Positions 23,427-33,686 of a stretch of 64,000 nucleotides of DNA are shown here, piece after piece. Made by a program: the position numbers and the translations under genes. The DNA is from Novakomyces olei (taxonomy: Eukaryota > Ascomycota > Novakomycetes > Novakomycetales > Novakomycetaceae), in the NCBI GenBank assembly GCA_016906335.1, contig JADEYG010000004.1, positions 1,091,001-1,155,000 of the forward strand, read 5' to 3'. How positions within the stretch are numbered: the stretch's first letter is position 1; each line of letters starts with the position of its first letter. The notes under the pieces are model-generated. The model was not told the origin of the DNA. It made no database searches and worked only from the letters and a program-made list of their open reading frames with translations.

Positions 23427-23746
23427 ATCATGGTGTCAACGTCGCAACTACGCAACCCTAAACTGCACCATATAATATGCCCTGCTCGAATACGTGGACG
23501 GGGCCCGTCTACGTATCATTCGTTGCCCATATAACGAGAATTAATGGTTACTTGCCCACCACAGTGTGCTGCGCCTCTCATTGGTCGAGACATTATATAG
23601 TTCGTTTACTATGTACATTAAATGTATTAGAGTATTCACTTGCAAATAATAATCGAAATGCCTATAATAATCGAAATGCCTTTGCCTTTATTCAAGGCGC
23701 TTCTTTGTATATGCATAATAGTCCATCTTGGCGTCACTTTACGCGT
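23427..23746. other. Spacer between MDM1 and DPB4
   Basis: No gene seen. It contains a short telomere-like CAACCCTAAA near the MDM1 start (about 23453-23462) and two exact 18-bp tandem copies of ATAATAATCGAAATGCCT at 23646-23681. Confidence 0.45.
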
Positions 23747-24502
23747 CTAGTCACTGTCTGAACCATTAGTGCTAGCGTCGTCGAAGCTTTGAACGGTGTT
23801 GTAGTTTACGTCTAATTCATCAATCTGTTCTTCCAATACATACTCGCCTCCGCGTCGTATATTCCCTTCGCTTAAAGTATCATCATTTTGTTTTGCCTCG
23901 TTCAACGTGTTCTCCTCCTCTCCAGCTAGCGCATCATCTTCCTCCTTAGCGAGCGAGTCATCCTCTTCGTCTTCTTCTTCTTCTTCTTCGTCTTCTTCTT
24001 CTAGCGCGTCATCACTATCTCTTGCAGCACTGTCCTGCCCGGCTTGAAACGCGTCAACTGACACGTCTTTGTCTAGTCCTTCTGCTTTTCGCCGTTTCGT
24101 GGGCACATCACCGTTTTGTGCTTTTTCTATTTTTCCGGGGTGCAATATACCTGACGCGTTAATGCGCGTACTAGACAAATACGGCACTTTACCTTCGAGA
24201 TCTTGCTGTAAAGGCTTCTTCAAGAACAAAAGCTCAAGATCCGACAAAGTAGCCAATACATCATCGGGCGAAATTGTCTTGCGCCCACTCTGCTGTGCTC
24301 GATCGCTTCCACTATAAGATTAGTATCCAAGTTTCAAAGTGTCACCCTACGCTGCTGCCAAGTAACTGACCGTCAGCGTCGCGCACCGTCTTAATGCCTC
24401 TAACGCGTCAGATCTTAGCTTTGCGTTTTCTGGTAACCGCCGCTGCGCAATTCGACGCAAAATTGCCCGCGGCATTGCCAGGTCGTCGATTGTCGGCTCC
24501 AT
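23747..24502 (-). CDS. DPB4: Histone-fold DNA polymerase epsilon subunit DPB4/POLE3 (2 exons, 238 aa)
   Basis: Exons 24502-24351 and 24311-23747, with a 39-nt intron. Dpb4 pairs with Dpb3 in polymerase epsilon and with a partner in ISWI/CHRAC-type remodellers. The histone fold covers about 1-85: MEPTIDDLAMPRAILRRIAQ, then DALEALRRCATLTVSYLA, then SGRKTISPDDVLATLSDLEL. A basic patch (TKRRK) and a very acidic tail of Glu/Asp runs follow, as in POLE3. I chose ATG 24502 because the family starts just before the first helix. The in-frame ATG at 24577 would add 25 hydrophobic residues and a likely 5' splice acceptor lies between. Confidence 0.87.
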
Positions 24503-24972
24503 AAGATTCAAGAGCTGAACATCTGCTAGATTAATTGTAATAAATATATTTAAATCATTAATATTCACGATATCCATCCTACAATAATTTGTTATTCTAG
24601 TGCTATTCTATGTGTTCAGTAACGCTACCAGCAAGCGAGAGCTTACGTAATCTATCTTGCGGCGAACTTTTTGATAGCAGCGAGCAAAGACACTTATCTC
24701 TTCCGAACTATTAATTATTCGTCTCCATAACATTCAACGGCTTGCATTACTTAATATTCTGCTTACTTACTTGTTGACTTGTATGCTTAGATGCTTAATG
24801 CTCTGGGAAAGATCAGGCTCATTACTTGTGATATGTAAAAGTTATCCGTCCTACGCGACGCGTTACCAGGGTTTTCTCTCCCGTAAAAAAGAACTCGTTT
24901 GTTGTTGACCGACTTTTGTTGTGTTTTCATATTAGTCGCGCAAAGCTTGAAGAGCACATTCAAGAGTTAACA
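24503..24972. promoter_or_regulatory. Divergent DPB4 / beta-tubulin promoter region
   Basis: Head-to-head spacer of about 470 bp. A likely 5' UTR intron acceptor for DPB4 (TTCAG) lies near 24515. I see no further definable elements. Confidence 0.35.
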
Positions 24973-26443
24973 ATGAGGGAGATTGTGCATTTGCAGACGG
25001 GCCAATGCGGCAACCAGATCGGTGTTGCTTTCTGGGAGACTATTGCGGGCGAGCATGGGCTCGACAACGACGGAATGTAATGCGTACAAACAAAAACAAA
25101 AAATAAATCAAAATAGATCAAAATACTGATCCTTTTGTACAGTTATCACGGCACTACGGACGCGCAGAAAGAGCATTTGAACGTGTACTTCAACGAGGTA
25201 AGCTCATACGGAGCGCTATATTTCTCCCTTTTCAAATCTAAATGCTAAATATCAATAGGCTGCGGATAACAAGTATGTGCCTCGTGCAGTACTCGTCGAC
25301 CTCGAGCCCGGTACGATGGACGCGGTTCGATCCGGTCCATTGGGCAACCTCTTTCGCCCGGACAACTTCATCTTTGGCCAGAGCGGGGCTGGAAACGTCT
25401 GGGCCAAAGGTCACTATACAGAAGGAGCTGAGCTCGTGGACTCCGTATTGGAAGTCGTCCGTCGCGAGGCTGAGGCCTGCGACTGCTTGCAGGGCTTCCA
25501 GATCACTCATTCGCTGGGTGGAGGCACGGGAGCCGGAATGGGAACACTACTTATCAGCAAGATTCGTGAAGAATACCCTGACCGAATGATGGCCACGTTT
25601 TCCGTTGTGCCCAGTCCTCGCGTGAGTGATACTGTTGTTGAGCCTTACAATGCTACTCTTTCCATCCATCAATTGGTGGAGAACTCTGACGAGACTTTTT
25701 GCATCGATAATGAGGCACTTTACGATATCTGCCAGCGTACACTAAAACTTTCAGAGCCCACGTACCCTGAGCTTAATTCGCTTGTTTCCTCTGTAATGTC
25801 AGGTGTCACAACCTGCCTGCGTTTCCCAGGCGAATTGAACTCTGACTTGCGTAAACTGGCTGTCAACATGGTTCCATTTCCTCGTCTCCACTTTTTTATG
25901 GTGGGATTTGCTCCCTTGGTTGCTCGTGGCAGCAGTCAGTTCAGGAGCGTTTCCGTACCGGAGCTGACTCAGCAAATGTTTGACGCAAAGAACATGATGG
26001 CTGCCTCTGACCCTCGTCATGGACGCTACCTCACTGTCTGCACAATCTTCCGGGGCAAGATTAGTATGAAGGAAGTCGATGAGCAGATGCGTGCGGTACA
26101 GACCAAGAACTCGGCCTACTTTGTGGAATGGATCCCTGATAATGTGCAAAAGGCAGTCTGCAGTGTGCCGCCAAAGGGTGTCAAGATGTCGTCTACGTTT
26201 ATCGGTAATTCTACTTCGATCCAGGAGTTGTTCAAACGTGTCGGTGATCAGTTTACTGCCATGTTCCGTCGCAAGGCTTTTCTTCATTGGTATACTGGCG
26301 AGGGTATGGACGAGATGGAGTTTACCGAGGCAGAGAGTAACATGAACGATCTCGTTAGCGAGTACCAGCAGTACCAGGAGGCTGGTATCGAGGAAGAGGT
26401 GGAAGAGGAGTATGAGATTGAGGAGGAGATTGTCGAAGAATAA
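24973..26443 (+). CDS. TUB2: Beta-tubulin (3 exons, 447 aa)
   Basis: Exons 24973-25076, 25143-25197 and 25259-26443. The protein starts [17 protein letters not shown] (MREI autoregulation motif), has the GTP-binding [10 protein letters not shown] and ends in an acidic [12 protein letters not shown] tail. Introns lie at the usual early positions of fungal beta-tubulin genes. Residues linked to benzimidazole response are in the sensitive state by homology: Phe167 (MMATFSV), and Glu198 and Phe200 in SDETFC. It forms the alpha/beta dimer of microtubules. Confidence 0.98.
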
Positions 26444-26923
26444 ATTCCTTCAGTCCGACAGTTGGGTTGAAGAGTGGAGAGAAATTAATTTTTGTCTTAA
26501 AGAATATATTTTCTTTTCATCTCGTTTGACTCGTAACATGGACTGGATAGTTTTTTTGAATTTTGATGCGTGCTTTTTACTTTGCGATTCATCGGGAACA
26601 TTTTTTACTATTACAAGAAGGATTGAAAAACGAAATTAAACCGATAGGAAAGCAAATAAAAGGCATTCGTCGACCTTTAGACGATTCTCTAGCGCGGAAA
26701 TTTGGCAAATCGGAATCCTTCCGTGTCTTTGATATAAATATCAGCTTCTTTTATATTCTTTATTCTTTTTCCAACTAATTATTCTTCATTTTAATTGTCG
26801 TTCGTATTCATTATTAATGGTGTTTAATTCTCAATTTGTGCAACTGTAACCCGTTTTAGGCTGTATTTATATCAAATTTGCAAGTAAGCTTTTATTGTAC
26901 AGTTTTTCTAATGAGGGGTATTG
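26444..26923. other. Convergent spacer between beta-tubulin and aminopeptidase genes
   Basis: AT-rich, probably 3' UTRs. Open frames here are short and lack family features. No repeats of note. Confidence 0.35.
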
Positions 26924-28912
26924 CTATTGAATGCCCAAATCTTTGCGGATCATTGCCGCACAAATCGGATGGTAAAACGTCTCGTTTTCCCGGAACGTTT
27001 TAACGGCCAGCATATGGTCCTTGCTGTTGAGAGCGCGATACGTGGGGCGTGCGAATTTCATACGGCCCACGCTTCCGAGCCATTTTGTAATATCGTCGTA
27101 AAGCGGACGCGCGTCGCTGTCGATACAAAGTGCGTAATAACGAAACAAAATCTCTGCGTTATGCGACTTTGCAAATCCATAAATATCGCCCAATGCCAAC
27201 GCGTGTTTTGCCGGCAAGGCGTCCTTCAGCTCAGCGCGTAAACTATCTAGAAATAATTCAATCTGCCCGGCTGACCAATCAGCGATATCCTTTCCGTTAA
27301 AATGCTGCGGCAAAGAATCCCACGCCATAGATTTTGCCTCTTGCCATTTGCGTGCGAGTTGGTATGATTTATCAGCCAGACTCGTGTCAAACGTGGGCTT
27401 TACAGGGGGCATTCCCGGCGCATAAAGCCAAGTATTCCAGTCAATGCTGTCAAGTTGGTGCTTATCGAAGTGATCGTACAATGCGACAAGAAATTGGTCC
27501 GTCGTGATTGACTGATTGCGGAAACGCTTAAAATATACGGGAATAAACTTTTCAAATACTTTCGGGCCGCCCACAGTCTGCTCAATGTGGTAGAGAAGGT
27601 TGAACCCCTTCTCATATGGAACAGTGGAAAAGGCATCGTCCGGATCATTTGACCCTAGTTGATATACTAACTTTGTGTATTCATGTTGTGGGCCGAGCAA
27701 ATCAACGCTGTCCTGCAAATCGTTCCAGCCCATAATTGCGTCGAATTGGCGCTGGGCCTCCCCGTGAAGGCGACCGAGAATCTTGCGCTCCAAAAACACA
27801 GTCCATCCCTCGTTTAGCCAGAAATGCTCCCACGTAGCATTCGTCACAAGGTTTCCACTCCATGAGTGGGCTAATTCGTGAGCAATTACGTCGACATTGC
27901 TGCGATCGCCCGCAACGAGGGTGGGCGTGGCGAAGGTCATATTGGGATTCTCCATTCCCCCATAAGGGAAAGACGGGGGGAGAACGATAAAATTGTACTG
28001 TTGCCAAGGATACGCGTATACGAGCGACTCGGCCGTGCCAATAAAACGCTCCATATCCCGCTCAAACTCAAACTTGCACGCTTCCAGTGCCGCAGGCTCA
28101 GTAAAAACTGTCGAACGTGGTCCAATTGAGCAGGAGGCAAGATCGCCACTAGCGATAGCAGTAAGATAAGACGGAATGGGCAATGGCTGATTGAATTGGT
28201 ACAACTGGGAGGAACGCGGTCCAGTAGAATCGCCTTTTTCACATTCTTGTTTGGTTCCTGGCTCGGTAGAGGACCCATTTTTGAAACTAGTCTCCGGTAG
28301 CCCACTCATCACTACAGGTAACGGCGACCATACTTTGGCATGGAATGTTGCTTTCACCTTTATATTAGAATTCTTCCAATCTCTAGAACAAAGATATAAA
28401 TAAAAGCATACCGAAGGGGTGTCCTGGCAAGGCATTAGAGAACGCGCGTGGATAGCTTGGCACTGTGAAAACATATAAGGGCTTTTACGGCCCACAGTTT
28501 GCGCGGGCGTGAGCCATTGCAATGCCGTGCATTGCCCTGTTGTGGCGTAAGCGATAGAAACGCGTACGTCATTGCCTTTTTCGGCCTCCGTCTGAATGCG
28601 AAGGGGCGCGCCCAAATGCGCCTCTGCGTCGCCCAGGCTAAAAGTGGCCGGACGATCATTTACATGTACTGCAGTGACGTCAAGGTGCCGTGTGTCCAGT
28701 GTTATGTGGCCGATAGGAGCCAAAGTGTGCATGTGCAATACAGTCTCGCCGTGTACACGTTGCTTTTCAAAGTCCACGGTCCATGAGAGATCAATATGAC
28801 GGGTTGCTACCTGCGCATAATTAGAAAGTGTCGTAGCGTCCGTCGTAGCGAGGCGTTGCTGCTGCGCCATTGGCTGCGTTACAGTCCTGTAGAGTCTGCT
28901 AAAAAGTCTCAT
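26924..28912 (-). CDS. LAP2: Leukotriene-A4-hydrolase-type M1 aminopeptidase (2 exons, 644 aa)
   Basis: Exons 28912-28412 and 28357-26924. It is a zinc M1 metallopeptidase and epoxide hydrolase of the yeast Lap2 type. Substrate motif PYGGMENPNMTFATPTLVAG is followed by the zinc motif HELAHSW and the third ligand in NEGWTVFLER. CQDTPS joins VKATFHAKV across the intron, as the family requires. The 54-nt intron is a multiple of three without a stop, so retention would insert 18 residues in frame. The first 14 residues (MRLFSRLYRTVTQP) look like a mitochondrial presequence, and the second Met at residue 15 could start a cytosolic form. Confidence 0.95.
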   Translation of the reverse strand: MRLFSRLYRTVTQPMAQQQRLATTDATTLSNYAQVATRHIDLSWTVDFEKQRVHGETVLHMHTLAPIGHITLDTRHLDVTAVHVNDRPATFSLGDAEAHLGAPLRIQTEAEKGNDVRVSIAYATTGQCTALQWLTPAQTVGRKSPYMFSQCQAIHARSLMPCQDTPSVCFYLYLCSRDWKNSNIKVKATFHAKVWSPLPVVMSGLPETSFKNGSSTEPGTKQECEKGDSTGPRSSQLYQFNQPLPIPSYLTAIASGDLASCSIGPRSTVFTEPAALEACKFEFERDMERFIGTAESLVYAYPWQQYNFIVLPPSFPYGGMENPNMTFATPTLVAGDRSNVDVIAHELAHSWSGNLVTNATWEHFWLNEGWTVFLERKILGRLHGEAQRQFDAIMGWNDLQDSVDLLGPQHEYTKLVYQLGSNDPDDAFSTVPYEKGFNLLYHIEQTVGGPKVFEKFIPVYFKRFRNQSITTDQFLVALYDHFDKHQLDSIDWNTWLYAPGMPPVKPTFDTSLADKSYQLARKWQEAKSMAWDSLPQHFNGKDIADWSAGQIELFLDSLRAELKDALPAKHALALGDIYGFAKSHNAEILFRYYALCIDSDARPLYDDITKWLGSVGRMKFARPTYRALNSKDHMLAVKTFRENETFYHPICAAMIRKDLGIQ

Positions 28913-29334
28913 AATGTCAATTACGTCTAATAAGCATTGATATATCTCGTTCTCTTTGAGTACGATTTTAATGTGAATATGATTACAATCGTCTGGAGTT
29001 TTAAGTAGCAGCCGTTAGCGTTTGTTAGGGTTATTACTTAAAAAGAGTTTGCGATACCGTGCTTGCTCTGTTTCTGTGTATGGCTCGACAGTTTTATACA
29101 CATAATTCTCGTGATATCGTGCTGAATGATCTTCTTGTTAGCAACTGATCAATCGTCAAAGCTATGATTTGTTAGTTATATGAAGTTTTGAACATTCAAA
29201 ACCTGTAACAAAAATGATCCAGCTTATCAGTATTACAATCTACAGCACATGTTTGGGCAACTTGACGAGATTTTTAAATAGATAAATATACTATCTAAGA
29301 TCCAAAATCATTGATATTTAATTTTTATCCAATT
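28913..29334. other. Spacer between aminopeptidase and RXT2 genes
   Basis: No gene seen. It contains GTTAGGGTTA at about 29024-29033, about 110 bp upstream of the aminopeptidase start. Confidence 0.4.
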
Positions 29335-30550
29335 TCAATACTCCCCCTCCTCTTCCTCCTCTTCCGCAGCTGCCTTTTGCCTCTCAATATGGGCCGCTGT
29401 ATCCTGGCACCAGCCCTCCACTTTGTGAAGCATAAGCTCGCCCCTTACAAGAGAGCTGCGCACGCGTTGCAAGCACCTTAAAAATTCACCAGACCGATCT
29501 AAAGCAGCCTGTAGAAGTTTCTTTGTTTCAAGTGCTTCACTCGCACTTACACCAAAATTAGGGTCAAAATCATTACGTAAGAAATCTTTCAGACCGTTTG
29601 TCTGATTTGACGTCATTGTTCGTGTAACCCGACGGCCGGAAACCTGGCCAGATTCATCTTCCCCATCGGCTTTGGCCTGGTTTTGCTTAGCCGTTTCCAT
29701 ATCCACCATAAGGAAATTTGGATTGCTCCCTAAAAGAGCGGTTAAAAACCGTTCCAATTGTGTATAGTAGGCGTGTTCAATGGCGATAGCCGAAAGGGCC
29801 TGATTTTTCAATATTGGAATAGTGGGACGCGTAAATAGCTGAGAGTATGAAGAGTGTTTGAGTACATCAGCCGGATTTGTAATAGGAGACAATAGATCTA
29901 TAGTTAGTATTTAGTTTCGGAAATAAAGAAAAAGTTTTGTGGAACAAGAGTTGATATGCAGGCTCATTTAATATATGCTTGTAATTTTTCTCTTGTTTTT
30001 GCCGACTCTATTATTCTCTTGTATCATCTATCCTTGTCCTTTTCCTGTCTCCAAAACAGACTTGTTTCTTTCAATTAATTCCTCCTATTACGCTTAATCC
30101 TGATCATTCTTTTGCTCTTCCTTTTTATTCAAAGCTTCGAGCCCTATCCTTACCATGCAGATTGACGTCAGAGTACGGATCACTAGACGAATCGTCTTCC
30201 TCGCTGTCTGAGCGTGGAGGGTATTTGTGGATAATCTTCCGCTTCTTGCCCACATATTGCACCAGCTACTAGTCAGCAATTTGTTATAATTTGGCTTCAA
30301 TCAATACTACCTTTCTGTCGTACACGATACTCCGTGTATCCGTCAACTTGCCCAAATGTACGTACCGTGATCGTCGTTTCAGCTTATTGTACCAATTATG
30401 CTGCTCATCGCCAATCGATTCATCTGAATCCGAAGCTGTTCCCGTTAGAACGCCAAATACTTATAGCTTACCATTAAATTGACGTGAAAGAGCCGCTTTA
30501 AAATTAGCTAGCTCTGTTTCTGTGTCGAGGTAATGTTTCTTTGGCGGCAT
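29335..30550 (-). CDS. RXT2: RXT2-like subunit of the Rpd3L/Sin3 histone deacetylase complex (4 exons, 292 aa)
   Basis: Exons 30550-30472, 30435-30311, 30265-30154 and 29897-29335, phases consistent. Introns 1 and 2 are 36 and 45 nt; the last has a perfect TACTAAC branch site. The conserved Rxt2 N-terminal region is visible: NKLKRRSRYVHLGKLT, a tyrosine-rich YDRKLVQYVGKKRKIIHKYP block, an acidic linker, then DPYSDVNLHGDLLSPITNPA, matching the NPYADINLEEILAPLTHP-type motif. A helical block (LSAIAIEHAYYTQLERFLTAL) and an acidic C-terminus (EEEEEEGEY) follow. Rxt2 is a non-catalytic subunit of the large Rpd3 complex, which represses transcription in the nucleus. Confidence 0.85.
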
Positions 30551-30865
30551 TCTGACACCACCATAGATGATCGGGACGGGGTAGATATTATGGCTGTAGA
30601 TGAGATTGATGTATGTAGCAAAGTAGTATAATTTTAATCATATTTACAAGCAATAAATATTAACAACAGTATAAATAGTTATGTATTGGCTGATTAGGGT
30701 TAGTTAGAGTTAGCTTTTCACCGCTTGCGCGTTAACATAAACGTTACCGCTAGCTAACCCTTATTATGACGGAAAGTAAATAAACGTCTGTTGATACCAA
30801 ATTGCTAACAGACGTCGCGGACGTTCGATTCTCCGCGTACTTTTTTAAGGGCGTGACCTTGCGCA
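30551..30865. promoter_or_regulatory. Spacer with telomere-like motifs upstream of RXT2 and the RNase III relic
   Basis: Divergent spacer. TTAGGGTTAGTTAGAGTTAG lies at about 30694-30713, and a reverse-oriented CTAGCTAACCCTTA at about 30750-30763. A TTCGATTC box near 30824 was considered as a tRNA T-arm but does not fold into one. Confidence 0.45.
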
Positions 30866-32459
30866 ATGTCCCAAGCGAACGTGTCTTTTAATGCTATCGT
30901 AAGTCAATCTATTTGTGGATTCGGCGTTGTTATGGATGAATCATTGAAAAAGAGAAAAATAGCTGGAGATTTTTTTTCAAAATTGCACATTTTTACGGCT
31001 TTGTACTCAATTTCAAGCTTTCTGAGTTGGTTAGACTCTGCGTTGAAGGCACGTAACAGATCGCGAAGCTGTTTGTGCTATCGAACGAGTAATTCACCAT
31101 TTTAAGGACGATAAAGAGCCTGATCATAGCACCAACAGGGCATAATATGCAGATTTAGCAGTGTCTAGTTTGCCTACTAAGCGCAGTGAATCGTCTGCTT
31201 TAAAGACTTTGGACGTTTCTGATAGTGAGCGTACGTTGGGCTTACCTGCGAAAAGTGTTCAAGACTTTTCTCAACTCTACAAAGGGGAGTGGCCTCCACC
31301 GCTACCCGTGATCGAAAATAAACAAATTCGAGAGATTGTATTCACTCATTTGTCATTTGCACATGATCACTTGAATGGACAAAAGAACTTTGATATTGGG
31401 CGTGAAGACAGAAAGTTCAAGTCGTTGGGCGATAGTTTGTTCAATCATATAATGCTGCTAATAATTTTTTCGCGTAATCCAACTTGGACAAAGCGCAAAA
31501 AGTCGCGAGTTCGAGCTGAACTTACCTCTAAAGTCGGCACAGTTTTATGCGGAAACATATGGGTTGCCGGAAAGGCTGCGAGTTGGGGATGAATACGTTC
31601 GTCGACAATGCATTAGCTCAGGGCCTCTTGCATCTAGTGCTGGAAATTCGTAGGATCATCTCATTGAATTCAAGCAAAGAGTAAAGATGCATGCTGACTT
31701 TTTTGAGGCCTATATTGCTGGCCTTGTCATGAGTAGTCCACCTAATGGCTATGAAGTGGCTCAAAGGTTCATTTTTGAGCTAATCAGTCCTAAGCTAAAG
31801 GATTACGAGGACGCAGAGACAAGTAAGATTGGATTGGATGAATTGGCAAAGAAAAAGGTGTAAAATTTGCTGTTTGATCTTTACGGGCCAAAGGCGCACT
31901 CTTGCATTGAATATCGTGTTGTGGATGATAATATAATGACACCCTCTGAAAGATACACAGCGGCCTTGTGTATTGGCAAATACGAAGCCGGCATCGGCCG
32001 AGCTCAGACTAAAAAGCGTGCTCGGTTGATTGCGGCTATGAAAGCTCTGTCCATTCTTGAGCAGAACTCAACCGAGCGAAGAGAACGAATCAGTAAAGAG
32101 ATTGAGCAGAAGCTGGATGGCATAGATACCAATTGCAAAGCAGTCGGTATAACTGCACAGGAGCCGTCATGTGACCCTAGAAAGCGACTTAGTCGTCGTT
32201 TGCGTTCGAATCCGACAATTCGACCGACAGTGACATGGGCGTACAAAAAATTGGGTGCAAGCCTTTGGCTTCCATTGAAAATTTGACCGATAGCTTGAAG
32301 ACAGATACCACAGAAAAAAGTGACAAAGAAAACGCAGGAGCAAAAACGATGGCGTCTCGTCAATTTTTGGCAGGCAATATGAAGAGAAAGACGAGTTTCC
32401 CGCTTATTGAATTTGATACAGTGGGTGAAGAACTTGGGTCGAAAAGAAAAAGACTTTAG
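30866..32459 (+). pseudogene. PAC1: Decayed RNase III gene (Pac1/Rnt1 type)
   Basis: The RNase III domain and dsRNA-binding domain of the Pac1/Rnt1 family are clear but broken. GEWPPPLPVIENKQIREIVF and SLGDSLFNHIMLLIIFS lie in one frame (31161-31533). KSAQFYAETYGLPERLRVGD and ADFFEAYIAGL lie in another. The second part also has an in-frame TAG at 31651 and a TAA at 31861, just before the dsRNA-binding domain (SCIEYRVVDDNIM, about 31867-32070). The tail seems to shift frame again near 32225. The catalytic LEFLGDS motif reads KFKSLGDS, losing its conserved Glu; the later Asp and Glu in ADFFEAY remain. I find no introns that repair this. Pac1/Rnt1 processes rRNA and snRNA precursors, so a working copy presumably exists elsewhere. 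Confidence 0.75.
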
Positions 32460-32696
32460 CCGAGTTTCGAACGACATGTTTGAGGGGACATGGTTTTTGC
32501 CCAATTTCAAGCAATACGAGTCGTGGCTTGACCAATCTTTCGGTCACGCAAGGCCATGCCTTTTTCGTTATAATCATGTTTCTACCGGTCGAAATAATCT
32601 GAATTTAAAAGCAGTTAGACCAACTTGGACAGCAATTTGACAGCGTCGGCGAAGAGTGAGGGCTGGGCAAAAGGCGCTCGCTTTTGGTGATAATTT

Positions 32697-33079
<383 letters not shown>

Positions 33080-33198
33080 GTCAATGTCACAGAAACGCGA
33101 CCGTACTTCCATAAAGGGAAAGCAATTACTTACCGAATTGGGGCTTGGTCCGTTTTAGGATATGAAGAAAAATATACATGATTTAAGTATAGGATTAG

Positions 33199-33417
33199 TT
33201 AGGGAAATGCGGAATTATTACGACTTTTATTATATACACATAAGCAGGAAAATAATCTAGTCTCAGGTACATGGTTATGGAAACAGACTACCAACAACAC
33301 GCAGTTTCGAACAAATTCAGTGCAGTGAATTTTATAAGACTTTCTGCTATTCTCTTGCGCTGAGGGCACTATTTTTGCACATTGCCGTAATAAATATTGG
33401 ACGTCAAAGGGGTTCAT
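33199..33417 (-). CDS. Unassigned small ORF (72 aa), doubtful
   Basis: ATG-initiated frame starting MNPFDVQYLLRQCAKIVPSA, with an amphipathic first half and a hydrophobic NCVLLVVCF stretch. A possible GTGTTG donor inside it means it could be a first exon. I do not recognise the family. Its position, divergent from the GCN20-type gene with a telomere-like element between, fits other divergent pairs in the window. No other support. Confidence 0.2.
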   Translation of the reverse strand: MNPFDVQYLLRQCAKIVPSAQENSRKSYKIHCTEFVRNCVLLVVCFHNHVPETRLFSCLCVYNKSRNNSAFP

Positions 33418-33457
33418 AATAAATAATAAGTAGTTAAATATTCATCAATAACGAATC

Positions 33458-33475
33458 AGGGTTAGTTAGGGTTAA
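33458..33475. promoter_or_regulatory. Telomere-like element upstream of GCN20
   Basis: AGGGTTAGTTAGGGTTAA, almost identical to the element at 42629-42660 and about 210 bp upstream of the start codon. Confidence 0.55.
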
Positions 33476-33686
33476 AAGTAAGTCATTATTGTTTATGATT
33501 GATTCATATTGAGCAAATCTAAATTCAAGCAACTACGAGTTTCCGAAATAAATTTAATTAAATCGCCGATTTAAATGATCCAATTAAATCAAATAAATCA
33601 AATAATATAGTAATCGATAAATTCAATAGTTCCGTAATTGACAAGCTGAACAGCCTTCTCAAACGTGTCAGCGATAATCTGCTGAT

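Noticed and set aside
30815-30835. Possible tRNA T-arm (TTCGATTC flanked by GCGGA and TCCGC)
   Set aside because: The loop would be ten bases rather than seven, and no acceptor, D-arm or anticodon arm can be built around it.
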